From Sipunculus nudus (taxonomy: Eukaryota > Annelida > Sipuncula > Golfingiida > Sipunculidae): a stretch of DNA of 64,000 nucleotides. The stretch spans positions 22,607,867-22,671,866 of the forward strand of contig CM049308.1 of the NCBI GenBank assembly GCA_026874595.1, read 5' to 3'. Positions 15,101 to 24,006 of this stretch are shown here, in pieces. The notes beneath the pieces were generated by a model, which saw only the letters and a list, made by a program, of their open reading frames with translations, was not told where the DNA came from and did no database searches. Every line of letters begins with the position of its first letter. Position 1 is the stretch's first letter. A program made the position numbers and the translations under genes.

Positions 15101-18100
15101 TACTTGAGAATATATTCTTCCATTGGTCTAATTTATGCAGGAACGAGACTAGATTAAGATCAGTGTGATAGGACAGACCTTATTTCATAACGTCTGATGT
15201 GAAATTTGTTTGTATACTTTGGAATAGTATATAATCAATTGTAAGTGCAAGTGTTGAGGAAAGTAAACTATACTGGACTGATCATTTAAATTATATAGGT
15301 GTAAAATTTCTGCCACTCTTAAAAATAAGTCATAGTGACCTATTTTACAAGTGCCTAAAAAGGCCTGAAAATGAAAAAAAAATAACACCAGTTAGAAACT
15401 GTTCCAAGAGAAATTTCACTTCTTATAAGAGTTTGAAGCATCTAGCCACAGATATCTCTTTACATTTTGACTTGCATGTAATTTATCATATTTAATCATT
15501 ATCACAATAATAGATGAAATATAAAGATGGGTTTAGATTGATTCATCATGTTGAAACCATTCTTTCATTGCCCCCCCCCCCCCCCTAAAAAAAAGAGAGA
15601 TACAGTGTCATTATCAGACATGAATTTTAACAGAATATAAACATATAAGGACACTATATTATTATATAAATTTATATAATAGCATCAACTTCCCTCAGTT
15701 TGTATAATACTCTCTCTCTTATATCTAATAATGCTTCTGCAATACTTTTAAAAGTAACATTATATTATTAAAACCTGTCAGCCAGCTGCTCCTTTGGGCA
15801 GAAGAGGATGGGATGTGGGTGGGTGTTATCAGTTATATGAATTTTGGTGAAATGGGAATATGTTATTGTATTGAACATATATTTCAGCTTGCTTTTGCCC
15901 TATCTATGTAGTGAGCTATTATAATGTTTTCTTTTTTAATGTTATATTTCATATATTATATTGCTGTGATAGAATACCTAATAGCAGTACCTTTCTATTT
16001 AACACACAGCTTAGTGTTTAATTTGATAAATTTTATAAGAAATTGATAAACTGTACAGATGTCTTTGAGAAAAATCTCCTTGGTATGTGAAGGCAGGAGA
16101 CTTTCCATGTTTGGAATTTTGTATGTTAGTTATATATCATAGTACCCTGGAAACATTGATGATTGTAACTGTATGTTATTTACTTCTAATATTCAATAAC
16201 TGCATATTAAATCTAAATATAAGTGAGAATACCCATGAAAAGCTTATGTAATGCTACTAAAGCATGCATTACTTGATGAAGTTAAGTAAACCAGGATTTA
16301 TGTTATAACAGCATGTTCTCACATTTCTTCTGAGAAATTTCATTCATGATTTAAAAAAAAATCACTGCTTCCTGAACAGGAATGTTTTGTGTGATATTTA
16401 GCTTGACATGTTTTATACATGCGAATGTCATATTGTGCTGAGTTGTGGTTCGTCTGTGCAAATGCTACCCACATTACTCTTATGATAATAATGGAAAATG
16501 CAAGCAGTTCCGCAGGCAAAATGGACATGAGAATTATTCATGCTTGGCATGTTGTAATGTTTGGTGGTTTGTTCAGGAAAGCCCGTTGTGGAGCAGCCAC
16601 ACGCTGTCCCCGTGTTGGAGGAGACGCCACATCGAGAGAAAGGTGACATCATAATCACCACAGGCTTGGCTTGGCTTTGTACATGTCCTGCACAATTTCT
16701 GCGCAATACTAGCCCTGTTGGGAGTGCACAAATGTTCGTTAGGATTACGATCCATGGCGGAATATAGAAACCCAATTTTATTTCCTGTTTCGCATGATAG
16801 GGAAGAATGACCAAATTATTTCAACATTTCACTGAGGGATTTATCAAATGTGCATATGTTTTTTCAAACTGTCCATCTTTCTACAGCTCTCGTATTCTTG
16901 GCTTATCTCAGTGTATATATCTTTTATCTTTTTATCTTATTCTTCAAGTATGTAGTGACCGGCACCTCTTCTGGATTTGGGTGCATTCAGTATATCGTGC
17001 AATACTGTCAAATGCTTTGTACTTTTCTGTAACTGTTGATACTGTCAAATGCTTTATACTTGTCTGTAACTGTTGATATTGGATGTGGCATGAGAGAATG
17101 GGAGTTATACATTGTGTGAATGTAGGTTTTCAGGCATGTTTTTTCCTAAACCTACCTGCCAGTATTGTCGTTTGCAAGAACTTTCTTTTTCTCTTTCTCT
17201 CTCTCGGTCACAAAGGCTGGCCACTCTAATTAACATGGGTTTTAATATGTTTGGGAGTTGCATCTTTACAAATTGCATGTTTGTTACTTCCTTTGGAAAC
17301 ATGTTTATATACATTATATGCTTCAGAACCATGATGGGGCTGTTGTTATATAGTACCCCAGTGTTACTTGTAGAATGTAGAATTTCTCTTGCAGAGTCGC
17401 TACAGAATCTTCCAAAATAATGTGATGTACAAACATGACTACATAAAAATATAAGATTTAAATCAGCAGAAAAGAGCAGAATTATGTAAATCTGCTTTTT
17501 TAATTTAAATATTTTGTGTACCTTCAAAACCATCATCTCTGTCTGTATCTGTCCAGTTGTGTATATGAAAATCTAATGTGTTCTTTATTCAGAGAAAAAT
17601 TAAACTTATCCTTATTGTCTTTCCTGGATAAAGGCAAAAGGATAGTCACTAGAAAAAGATTTTAATCCGTAAAGTTGAAAAGTTCATTTAAATTTAGTTA
17701 ATTTCAGTTTTCAAATTAAAATATGGAAAGTATGATGAGGCCAAAAGATACTGTTACATTAAATCCAATATTCATTGCAGAATTAATAGAAATAAGTTTA
17801 TTAATATTTTACTGTAAAGTAAAGATCATAATGCCTTAGAAGCAAAAAAATGCTTAGTTTTCATTAATGCTAGTTGCTGTACAGAGTTCGATGGTAGTAT
17901 ATATTAGATGAATAAACTTTTATTTTTACTAATATTAGTTGCATTAGAAACTTCATTCATAATATATACATGTACATTAAAAGTGTACAATTTTATTTTC
18001 ATTATTCATGTTAGTTGTAGCATAGTCTAATGGCAGCCAGTATTAATTGTATGAACATGCATCATATACACGCTGAGCTTTCTTTTATTTTATCAGTATT

Positions 18101-21100
18101 TTGTTGCATTGTTCATTTGCATGTTTTTGGAGGTGTAATGCAAGTACCTGATGCATAATGGGAAAAAATAATTATCTGTCATGTTGCTGTATAGTGATCA
18201 CATCATTTTTAGCACTTTTGGCACTTTATGATGAATGATACAGAAATATTTTCTGAAAATTCAGAGTGATACATTTTATCAAGATTATACTAAGAATTCG
18301 CTAAATCTATTAAGATTTAAAAATAAAGAGTTTATTCTTAAGGCTTAAGAATGAAATTTGATATGTTTAAAGGGACTCAACAGTAACAGAGACCTAGTCT
18401 GCATCAGGTGTTTGGGTATACCCGTGCATTGTTGTTCTGCATGCATTCATTTTAAGTTCTTTTGTTATACTAACGTACAGAGCGCCGTACACCACATCGT
18501 ACGCCATCTAGGGCTAAGGACTCACCAGTGGGATCACTTGAGAGTAAGTAGATTTACAAGTGGTCATGGGAAGGGATTTGAATAATTTTCATTTACAGAA
18601 CATTAATAGTCCATCATAGCGTTCTACTGTGTAAAGATAACAGTCATCAGCCATTCACAAAATATAAGTTAACATACTGTATATTTGTATTGTTCAGTTT
18701 TTGTGATTTATACTTTTTCAGTGTTATATGAAGGTTATATTTTTCTCGATTTCACCATACATTAATCGCGAGACAGTATATCCATAACTGTAAATATATT
18801 TACTTGATGTGTGCACAAATCAAAATCTTAACATTTTAACGAGATCCCAAGGGAACATCAAACAAATGGAGATTCCTGTTAATTTTTTGTTAACACCTGT
18901 AAAACATCAGATATTATTAACAAAAATATTCTTTGTTTTAATGGGGGTATTATAAAAGATCTGTTATTACAATTACTATAAAATCAGTCTGTAGCCACTT
19001 GACTTCTTATGATACAGGTTTGGATAATATGCATGAAATATCCAATAATGAAACTATACAACATGAATGTTCTGAGTAGGTCAGTTATCTTAGTTATGAA
19101 GGATTCATTTTCTTGATAATTTCCTTTTCACTGATCTTAAATTGTAAGCCCTTAAAAACAAAATGCCAACCACAGTAAGTGTTTAGAAGTAAATATGAGT
19201 TAGCGAAAATGGAGTGTTATTTATGATTAGGGGAACATGCAGTGAGGCTGATTGAACTATATAATGAGAGATATGGGATGGGGTCAGCCTGTGTGTAAAC
19301 TCAATTAATCCTGATCTCCTAAAACATAGATTTCATCTTCAGAAGATACTGCACAATGGGGAAAGAACAGTGTTTTACCTACAAAATTAATTACGAGAAT
19401 GTTCCTGGTGAACCACAATATTGCTGTCTCCTTGTATTTACATATTTTATCCATTACTTTATAATATGCATGAAGATATATTTCTCAAGCTTTGATATGC
19501 ATATGTAGTAGTAGACAACTAGACGTGCAATATGTTTGCATTTTGTTCTCTGTCAATGTCTCGAACATCTTTTTCATTCCAGCTATCATGGTTTTATGTC
19601 TATCTGTCACAAACTGTACTGTCAAAATGTTTAAGTGATATTGACATTTTAAATTTTCTTTGTGTGCATGTAATGATGTTGATGTCATTGTTTGCCCTCC
19701 TTGTCACCAGGGGAGCCCGGCAAGCGACGTGGGCATTCCGCGGAGCGTGGGCTTAAACCCATGCCCATGCTGAGAGGTATCACATGTTACAGGGTTTTTA
19801 ACTGTTACCCCGGTGTGCTTGCAAGCTATTCCTGTGGAACACCCAATTGTATATAGTTTGTTTGAGCTGTGGTACGATTTAATAGGGGCTCGGCCATGCA
19901 TTATACACCAAGCAAAAAAAGATATAAAATAAAATTTGTGATTTGGATGAATTTAAAAAGAGACTGATGACAAATAAATATTGAGTGGCAAAGTAATTTC
20001 AGCTTCTGAACATAAATATTGTATTTCAGTGAGAATTATCATGCATAAAAATGTGGTTTCCTATCCTTAAAAATGTTTCAGATTTATATAAATGTGTGGC
20101 CCAGCCCTAATAAGTTTATCACTGGCACTTGTGTTGACAGTTAACAGTGTTTGAACATTGAGCTTTTGTCAGACTTTAAATTTCAGGTACACAGTAGAAC
20201 TGAATTTATACCAGTTACATGAAACCAGTATCAAGATGTATACTGTTATACTTCCATAATACAAATTAGTAATGGATATGGCAGTCTGCTTGCTGATTTC
20301 TTAAGTGAACCAAGTGCCAGGGTAACTTCCACAGCTCAGGTATGTTTTGCCTCCGTTGTGTGCTTGCTGGATCGCTCGGGATGGTGATGCAGTTTTGGGA
20401 ATAATAAATGTAACATGGTGATTTGACCTTGACCTTTCATTTCTACATGACCATGACCTTCCTTGACCTTTGGTCTTTCCACAAACCTTGATATCCCCAC
20501 TGCACAGAATACCTGAATTGTATGCTCTTTTTCATGAATATTTTAATCTTTATTGCATTTGGGACTTTTGTATGTATTGTTTCAACCAAATGTTAATCAA
20601 CAAAAAAATTTTTTCTTTTTTTCTTGTTCTAAGTAGCCATATAATAGTATTATTGTTTGAATAAAGATAAAAGGATATGTAAATAATATGAAAAGCTGAT
20701 CAGTAGTTCCAACAAGTTCAGTGCCTTCTGTCTAAACCTTTAATGCCAATCAGAAAGCTGGTATACATTGTAACTTACATCTTGCAAGTTTTTTTATCAT
20801 TAATGGAACAGTTTATTTGGAATGATGGCATCTTTGCTTGGCATTTACATACAGGTACATTGATCAACATGCAAGTTTTGCTAGATGCCTCAGCCATACA
20901 AAAGCTTTGCTTATATTTGTCCACCAGTGGAAACTAGTATCATATATATTATAGTCAGATGCAGTTCCCTAAGGAATGCAAGTACTGTTGAAGTATTATG
21001 TAGAACCTCAGATCTAAACTAAAATTTGTAAAAATGATGAATTCTTGCAATGATTGACAAGCTTGATTGACTAACATTCAAACTGATAACTTTGGAACTG

Positions 21101-24006
21101 TTCTTACTCTTTGTGCTTTTTCCAGGCTGCTTCCTATGTTTAACTTTAATTTTTCAACAGTCAAATTAACTTGCACAAACAATGGACTACTACAATTTTC
21201 TTTTTTTTTTGCTCCTTTTTTTAAGCAAAAATGTGGATATTTACATTTCTAAATTCCTGTTTGTAGGTAACCATTCATGAACAAGAGTTAACAATAAATT
21301 ATAAGTACAACATGCATAAAAATAAAAAATAATTTTGCAGATTAAAAAGTTAGGATTTCCATTTGTATATATTTTTCTGCTTTATAGGACCTTGTGCTTT
21401 TTACTCAATGCAGTTTTATACTTAAACTTAAGAATGTACATAAAATTTACTAAAAAGATTCATACTCAAAACCTGCATCTTTGATAAAAAAGTGAATGAT
21501 AAATATAGAACACTTGAATAATATGAATTGCTACACAAGGGCAGGAATCCAAATTAATCATAATATATTTTAAGCAAAAATATATTCTCATATCAAAAAC
21601 ATGATATGAAAACTGTTCTGTGCAATTTAAGAATGCTAACATGCTGTTCATCAAGCTGGAAAATCAGAATTAAACAAAAAATTAAGCTGTCGGATACCTA
21701 AAAGGTGTCTATGAATATGCATAGATATCCAAGAAAACTGACACTTTAGTTTCTGTCTTTTCCAGTAGAGGGAGCTGCTGCTGCTGAGGAACAACACCAT
21801 GAAGGTCAGCTGGTGCGTAAACACGAATGGGAGTCAACCACCAAGAAGGCTTCCAACAGGTACACAACACATTTAACTCTTTTATATACAAAATCATATT
21901 GATTCAGGCTTACTGATATTGGTATAATCAAACAAATTATAATATGATTTTAAGGTTTCAAAATTTTTAAAAATGGTAGATAATGTGAATTGAATGTGAG
22001 CAACTGGTTATAATAAATATTGATATGAGAACTCTGATAAGGATTGACATAGCAGTTGATCACTTGTAACTGGAAAGTGTCACCAGCTCAGTACTGGAGG
22101 ATATTTAGATGAAATTTTACTCGTGGGATTTGTATCATATTATGACATAACATGCAGTGAGTAGAAGTCCATTTTCAGTTAGAATCTCTCCTCACAAGGG
22201 AAGGAAATTTTGTAGTTGTATTTGTGTTGGACTTATCCAGGGTTCAGTCTCTGCCTGTGCCTTTTGAGGTGAAATAGTCCATCTCAATTGAACAACAGGT
22301 TCACTCTTATCTGAGCTAAGGTTATGATATCTGCAATATTCCTTGCCTGTTGCATATAAAACCTGAAATCTAAAAGTATCACTGTGTGTATATTCCGGTT
22401 ATCTTACAATTTTCTTAATCATTAATGAATGCATTGTTCTGCTTACAGGCCTGAGATTGTTATTATAAACAGGGGGGGGGGGGGAGGACTTCATGATTTA
22501 AATATTTACTGTCATTTTATTGTACTTCACAGGTCATGGGACAAGGTATACTGTGTTCTTCATGACAATATGTTCTCCTTCTATAAAGATCAGAAACACT
22601 ACAAACAGGTGAGTGAACCCCGTATCACATAAATACTACACTACTGCACCAACTTATCTTATAAAGCAGGCTAAATAAAGTTTACACTATCAGATATGAA
22701 TATGTATAAAGCAGACTGAGTTGCCCTAATTCCACTCTTAGCCCATAATTGGCAAAAGCAGCTTGATAAGTCATATTAAATTACAAAGTAGGATTTAAGA
22801 CAAGAAATCCCGAATTATTGCTACACTGTAAAACACACATTTAAAAACTTCATGTATTAGTAAGAAAAAATTAAGAAATATTAAAAGGAGCATTAACATT
22901 AGGGGGATTACTTTTGCCAAAGCAAAGTAAAGATAAGAATAGTGCTGAGAAATGTTTAATAAATGAGTAAAATGTTTAATAAATGAGTTTTCATTCAAAC
23001 TTTTTCTGTTGTTTGTTGACCAGTGTAGGAACTGTGTTGTGTGTTTCTGTAATAATAGAAAATGTGTAATATCAGAAATATATTATTGTTCATATTTATT
23101 TCAGGAGCCTGGGAATAGTTTCCGTGGAGAACAACCAATAAATCTGAACGGCTCTACAAGTGCGATCGCGACAGATTACACCAAGCGCCCCCATGTGTTC
23201 CGTCTGAAACTCTCCAATGGTGGAGACTATCTCTTCCAGGCCAAAGATAACGTAAGTTTACCACCAGCAATTTGTAAAATTGAAATTATCTTTAAATATA
23301 AAATCAGATTTCTTTGTCTGTTATGACAGTCTGTGCAGCATAATTTTCATATCATAGATTTAATAATAGTGTAAAACAATTGTAAATTATTAAGAATGAG
23401 AAATCTCTCATGAATGCAAGCCTCTGCCATTCATTTGTTCAGCCCATATTCCTGGTTCGTTTCTTCATAACTGACTGTAGATTTGTGACTATTCCTTGAT
23501 GATGTTCCTGGATCCAAACCATGTGCTTGATCCACACCAAAATCTAATAAATTCTTCATTTGCCCGTACCACAAATGCTCTGAAAATTTCCTGAGATTCT
23601 GTTCCTGATTGTTCGAGTTATTTTGTGAACAAATGCACAAACACACAAACAGAAAGGAGCACATACCCTTCTGGCTGAGAGAATAATTTGCTCAAGCTGC
23701 GGTGACATTAATTGGTGTGGTCTAAATAATGTAGTTGTATTACACATGCCATATCATAGTAATTTAGTGTAATAAACTGTATGGTCATATATTTATTTCA
23801 TGATCATATGCATAAGAAATAACTGAAATTTACACATATAATCATCGTAATTTTAGGATGAGATGAACACCTGGATAATGCAGCTGAACTCTGTAGCGGG
23901 AGCGGAGCCGACTTCCCCGAGCCGCGCGCACACACTGCCGACCCCCGAGAGCAGGAAAGATGAGCAAAAGAAACGAAGCTTCTTCACGTTGGGCAAGAAG
24001 AAATAA
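3..24006 (+). CDS. SPTBN: Beta-spectrin, 3' part of gene (25 exons, spliced)
   Basis: Membrane-skeleton protein that pairs with alpha-spectrin, binds ankyrin and links actin to membranes. Seen: exons 1-178, 546-783, 4018-4281, 4690-4820, 5644-6031, 6441-6649, 7292-7496, 7883-8146, 8495-8605, 9076-9320, 9876-10014, 10417-10501, 10988-11079, 11420-11524, 12203-12330, 12812-12918, 13890-13967, 14942-15007, 16577-16642, 18481-18543, 19711-19776, 21766-21859, 22533-22608, 23105-23251 and 23857-24006. With all exons included they give 1230 residues in one open frame; every junction is GT-AG and phases agree. Order: end of repeat 9, repeats 10-17, linker, PH domain. Counting back from the tetramerisation repeat (17) gives the numbering. 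The 5' half (CH domains, repeats 1-8) is outside the window. The paralogue cannot be fixed; a single invertebrate conventional beta-spectrin is likely, not beta-heavy, because the PH domain follows repeat 17. Confidence 0.95.
546..783 (+). CDS. SPTBN: Beta-spectrin exon: repeat 9/10
   Basis: Completes an AGG arginine codon across the junction and starts repeat 10 with the helix-A tryptophan in LSDWLGEKM, followed by [19 protein letters not shown], the helix-B HQAFE signature of spectrin repeats. Donor CAG|gtaggt, phase 0. Confidence 0.93.
784..1392. other. Spectrin intron, first part
   Basis: AT-rich intron sequence with a short (GT)n near 823. No exon or repeat family recognised before the mobile element at 1393. 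Confidence 0.6.
1393..4003 (-). mobile_element. Hairpin-ended repeat element, copy in spectrin intron
   Basis: One end is a 29-base imperfect hairpin (1393-1421; AGCTCAG...CTGAGCT, loop ATA) followed by (CCGT)n at 1444-1470. The other end (3969-4003) reads, on the minus strand, ACAAGGGACCTATGGGTC. Two diverged internal units start near 1471 and 2190. Both ends and much of the interior recur inverted at 45981-48005. No transposase ORF is seen. Bivalve pearl or Helitron-like non-autonomous elements are the nearest known type; that assignment is inference. Confidence 0.7.
4018..4281 (+). CDS. SPTBN: Beta-spectrin exon: repeat 10/11
   Basis: Encodes [13 protein letters not shown] (helix C of repeat 10) and [11 protein letters not shown], then the repeat 11 helix-A core [14 protein letters not shown]. 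Its acceptor (ttattttctgttacag) lies only about 16 bases after the end of a mobile element that fills most of the preceding intron. Confidence 0.93.
4690..4820 (+). CDS. SPTBN: Beta-spectrin exon: repeat 11
   Basis: Lysine/glutamate-rich coiled helix ([19 protein letters not shown]). Phase 0 in, phase 2 out (AG|gtcagt). Confidence 0.92.
5206..5549. mobile_element. MITE-like element, copy 1
   Basis: Terminal inverted repeats of roughly 35 bases: AGGCCAAAATAAAAAAAAGG then TATGGTTCTCAGGCAC at the left and the complement at the right, with GC-rich blocks (tgcgggcggg) just inside. A second, inverted copy is at 57973-58252. No coding capacity. Confidence 0.75.
5644..6031 (+). CDS. SPTBN: Beta-spectrin exon: repeat 11/12
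   Basis: The longest exon here. It carries the repeat 12 helix A ([17 protein letters not shown]) and the helix-C tryptophan in [19 protein letters not shown]. The preceding intron holds a MITE-like element at 5206-5549. Confidence 0.93.
6441..6649 (+). CDS. SPTBN: Beta-spectrin exon: repeat 13, first part
   Basis: Starts at the helix-A aromatic core ([19 protein letters not shown]) and runs to IDEGHPDA. Donor GC|gtaagt, phase 2. Confidence 0.93.
7292..7496 (+). CDS. SPTBN: Beta-spectrin exon: repeat 13/14
   Basis: Ends repeat 13 ([19 protein letters not shown]) and begins repeat 14 with [20 protein letters not shown]. This [13 protein letters not shown] stretch is very strongly conserved in beta-spectrins, close to the ankyrin-binding repeats. 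Confidence 0.95.
7883..8146 (+). CDS. SPTBN: Beta-spectrin exon: repeat 14/15 (ankyrin-binding region)
   Basis: Encodes [16 protein letters not shown] and [18 protein letters not shown], then the repeat 15 helix A, which lacks the usual tryptophan (CKDTLDRIQ), as in known beta-spectrins. Repeats 14-15 form the ankyrin site in vertebrate beta-spectrin; binding here is inferred. Confidence 0.95.
8495..8605 (+). CDS. SPTBN: Beta-spectrin exon: repeat 15
   Basis: A 111-base phase 0/0 exon encoding [20 protein letters not shown] and [11 protein letters not shown], helix B of repeat 15. Confidence 0.93.
9076..9320 (+). CDS. SPTBN: Beta-spectrin exon: repeat 15/16
   Basis: Carries the helix-C signature [16 protein letters not shown], the [15 protein letters not shown] junction and the repeat 16 helix A ([15 protein letters not shown]). 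Phase 0 in, phase 2 out. Confidence 0.94.
9876..10014 (+). CDS. SPTBN: Beta-spectrin exon: repeat 16
   Basis: [20 protein letters not shown] and [15 protein letters not shown] are near-invariant beta-spectrin motifs of repeat 16 helix B. The AG|A codon joins from the previous exon. Confidence 0.95.
10417..10501 (+). CDS. SPTBN: Beta-spectrin exon: repeat 16 end
   Basis: Encodes [20 protein letters not shown], helix C of repeat 16 with its tryptophans. Phase 0 in, phase 1 out (A|gtaaga). Confidence 0.93.
10988..11079 (+). CDS. SPTBN: Beta-spectrin exon: repeat 17, helix A (tetramerisation)
   Basis: [20 protein letters not shown] matches the partial repeat 17, whose two helices pair with the N-terminal helix of alpha-spectrin to form the tetramer. 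Family knowledge; the alpha partner is not in this window. Confidence 0.95.
11420..11524 (+). CDS. SPTBN: Beta-spectrin exon: repeat 17, helix B
   Basis: Encodes [17 protein letters not shown] and [12 protein letters not shown], the second and last helix of the tetramerisation repeat. Phase 0/0. Confidence 0.95.
12203..12330 (+). CDS. SPTBN: Beta-spectrin exon: end of repeat 17 and linker start
   Basis: [20 protein letters not shown] ends the rod, then [16 protein letters not shown]. The stop visible just after PEPE belongs to the intron: CTGA|gtaaga is the donor, phase 2, rejoining in frame at 12812. Confidence 0.88.
12812..12918 (+). CDS. SPTBN: Beta-spectrin exon: PEPE/valine-alanine linker
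   Basis: Low-complexity acidic linker ([20 protein letters not shown]) between the rod and PH domain. Phase 2 in, phase 1 out (G|gtaggt). Every exon from here to the PH domain starts and ends in phase 1. Confidence 0.87.
13890..13967 (+). CDS. SPTBN: Beta-spectrin linker cassette exon A
   Basis: 78 bases, phase 1/1, acceptor tatatag, donor AAAG|gtgatc (weak at +5). Encodes [17 protein letters not shown] near its end, clearly homologous to cassettes B and C, plus an N-terminal extension with SRSE. Contains an SPPR site. Probably alternatively spliced (inference from symmetry and the weak donor). Confidence 0.75.
14942..15007 (+). CDS. SPTBN: Beta-spectrin linker cassette exon B
   Basis: 66 bases, phase 1/1, acceptor gtctag, donor AAAG|gtgaca. 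Encodes [17 protein letters not shown], a homologue of cassettes A and C, with a TPQR motif. It is 974 bases after cassette A. Confidence 0.75.
16577..16642 (+). CDS. SPTBN: Beta-spectrin linker cassette exon C
   Basis: 66 bases, phase 1/1, acceptor ttcag, donor AAAG|gtgaca identical to that of B. Encodes [17 protein letters not shown] with a TPHR motif. A GCATG pentamer lies about 26 bases upstream of the acceptor. Confidence 0.76.
18481..18543 (+). CDS. SPTBN: Beta-spectrin linker cassette exon D
   Basis: 63 bases, phase 1/1, acceptor acgtacag, strong donor GAGA|gtaagt. Encodes [20 protein letters not shown] with two overlapping (S/T)PxR motifs. TGCATG at 18438 lies about 38 bases upstream. 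Only weakly related to A-C. Confidence 0.65.
19711..19776 (+). CDS. SPTBN: Beta-spectrin linker cassette exon E
   Basis: 66 bases, phase 1/1, acceptor tcaccag, weak donor GAGAG|gtatca. Encodes [22 protein letters not shown]-rich against an AT-rich surround, as expected of a real exon. TGCATG at 19665 lies about 41 bases upstream. Confidence 0.68.
20423..20472. promoter_or_regulatory. Cluster of TGACCT/TGACCA half-sites in intron
   Basis: TGACCTTGACCT at 20424, TGACCATGACCT near 20448 and a further TTGACCT near 20463: five nuclear-receptor half-sites in about 50 bases. Either a diverged fragment of the repeat at 28.2-29.4 kb or a regulatory site. Confidence 0.35.
21766..21859 (+). CDS. SPTBN: Beta-spectrin exon: PH domain start
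   Basis: After an alanine run and EEQHH it encodes [20 protein letters not shown], strand 1-2 of the spectrin PH domain with the basic residues that in the family contact inositol phosphates. Phase 1 in, 2 out. Confidence 0.94.
22533..22608 (+). CDS. SPTBN: Beta-spectrin exon: PH domain middle
   Basis: Encodes [22 protein letters not shown] strands 2-4, with the typical W-x-x-V-Y-C-V core. Donor CAG|gtgagt, phase 0. The intron just upstream contains a run of 13 G. Confidence 0.94.
23105..23251 (+). CDS. SPTBN: Beta-spectrin exon: PH domain core
   Basis: Encodes [20 protein letters not shown] and [10 protein letters not shown] strands 5-7. Phase 0/0. Confidence 0.95.
23857..24006 (+). CDS. 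SPTBN: Beta-spectrin last exon: PH helix and C-terminus
   Basis: [15 protein letters not shown] is the C-terminal PH helix with its invariant tryptophan. Then a serine/proline tail ([18 protein letters not shown]) and [10 protein letters not shown] before TAA at 24004, matching the conserved FGKKK-type ending of beta-spectrins. Confidence 0.95.
   Translation, partial: DEMNTWIMQLNSVAGAEPTSPSRAHTLPTPESRKDEQKKRSFFTLGKKK

Larger units (their letters stand above)
12919..21765 (+). other. Alternative-cassette region of beta-spectrin
   Basis: 8.8 kb between the linker exon and the PH domain, holding five phase-1 cassette exons (A-E). The remaining intron sequence is unique or low complexity, including a run of 15 C at 15571-15585 and a nuclear-receptor half-site cluster at 20423-20472. 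Confidence 0.7.

Noticed and set aside
24000-24006. AATAAA overlapping the spectrin stop as the poly(A) signal
   Set aside because: It would leave almost no 3' UTR and lacks a downstream GT-rich element; 25534 is better.
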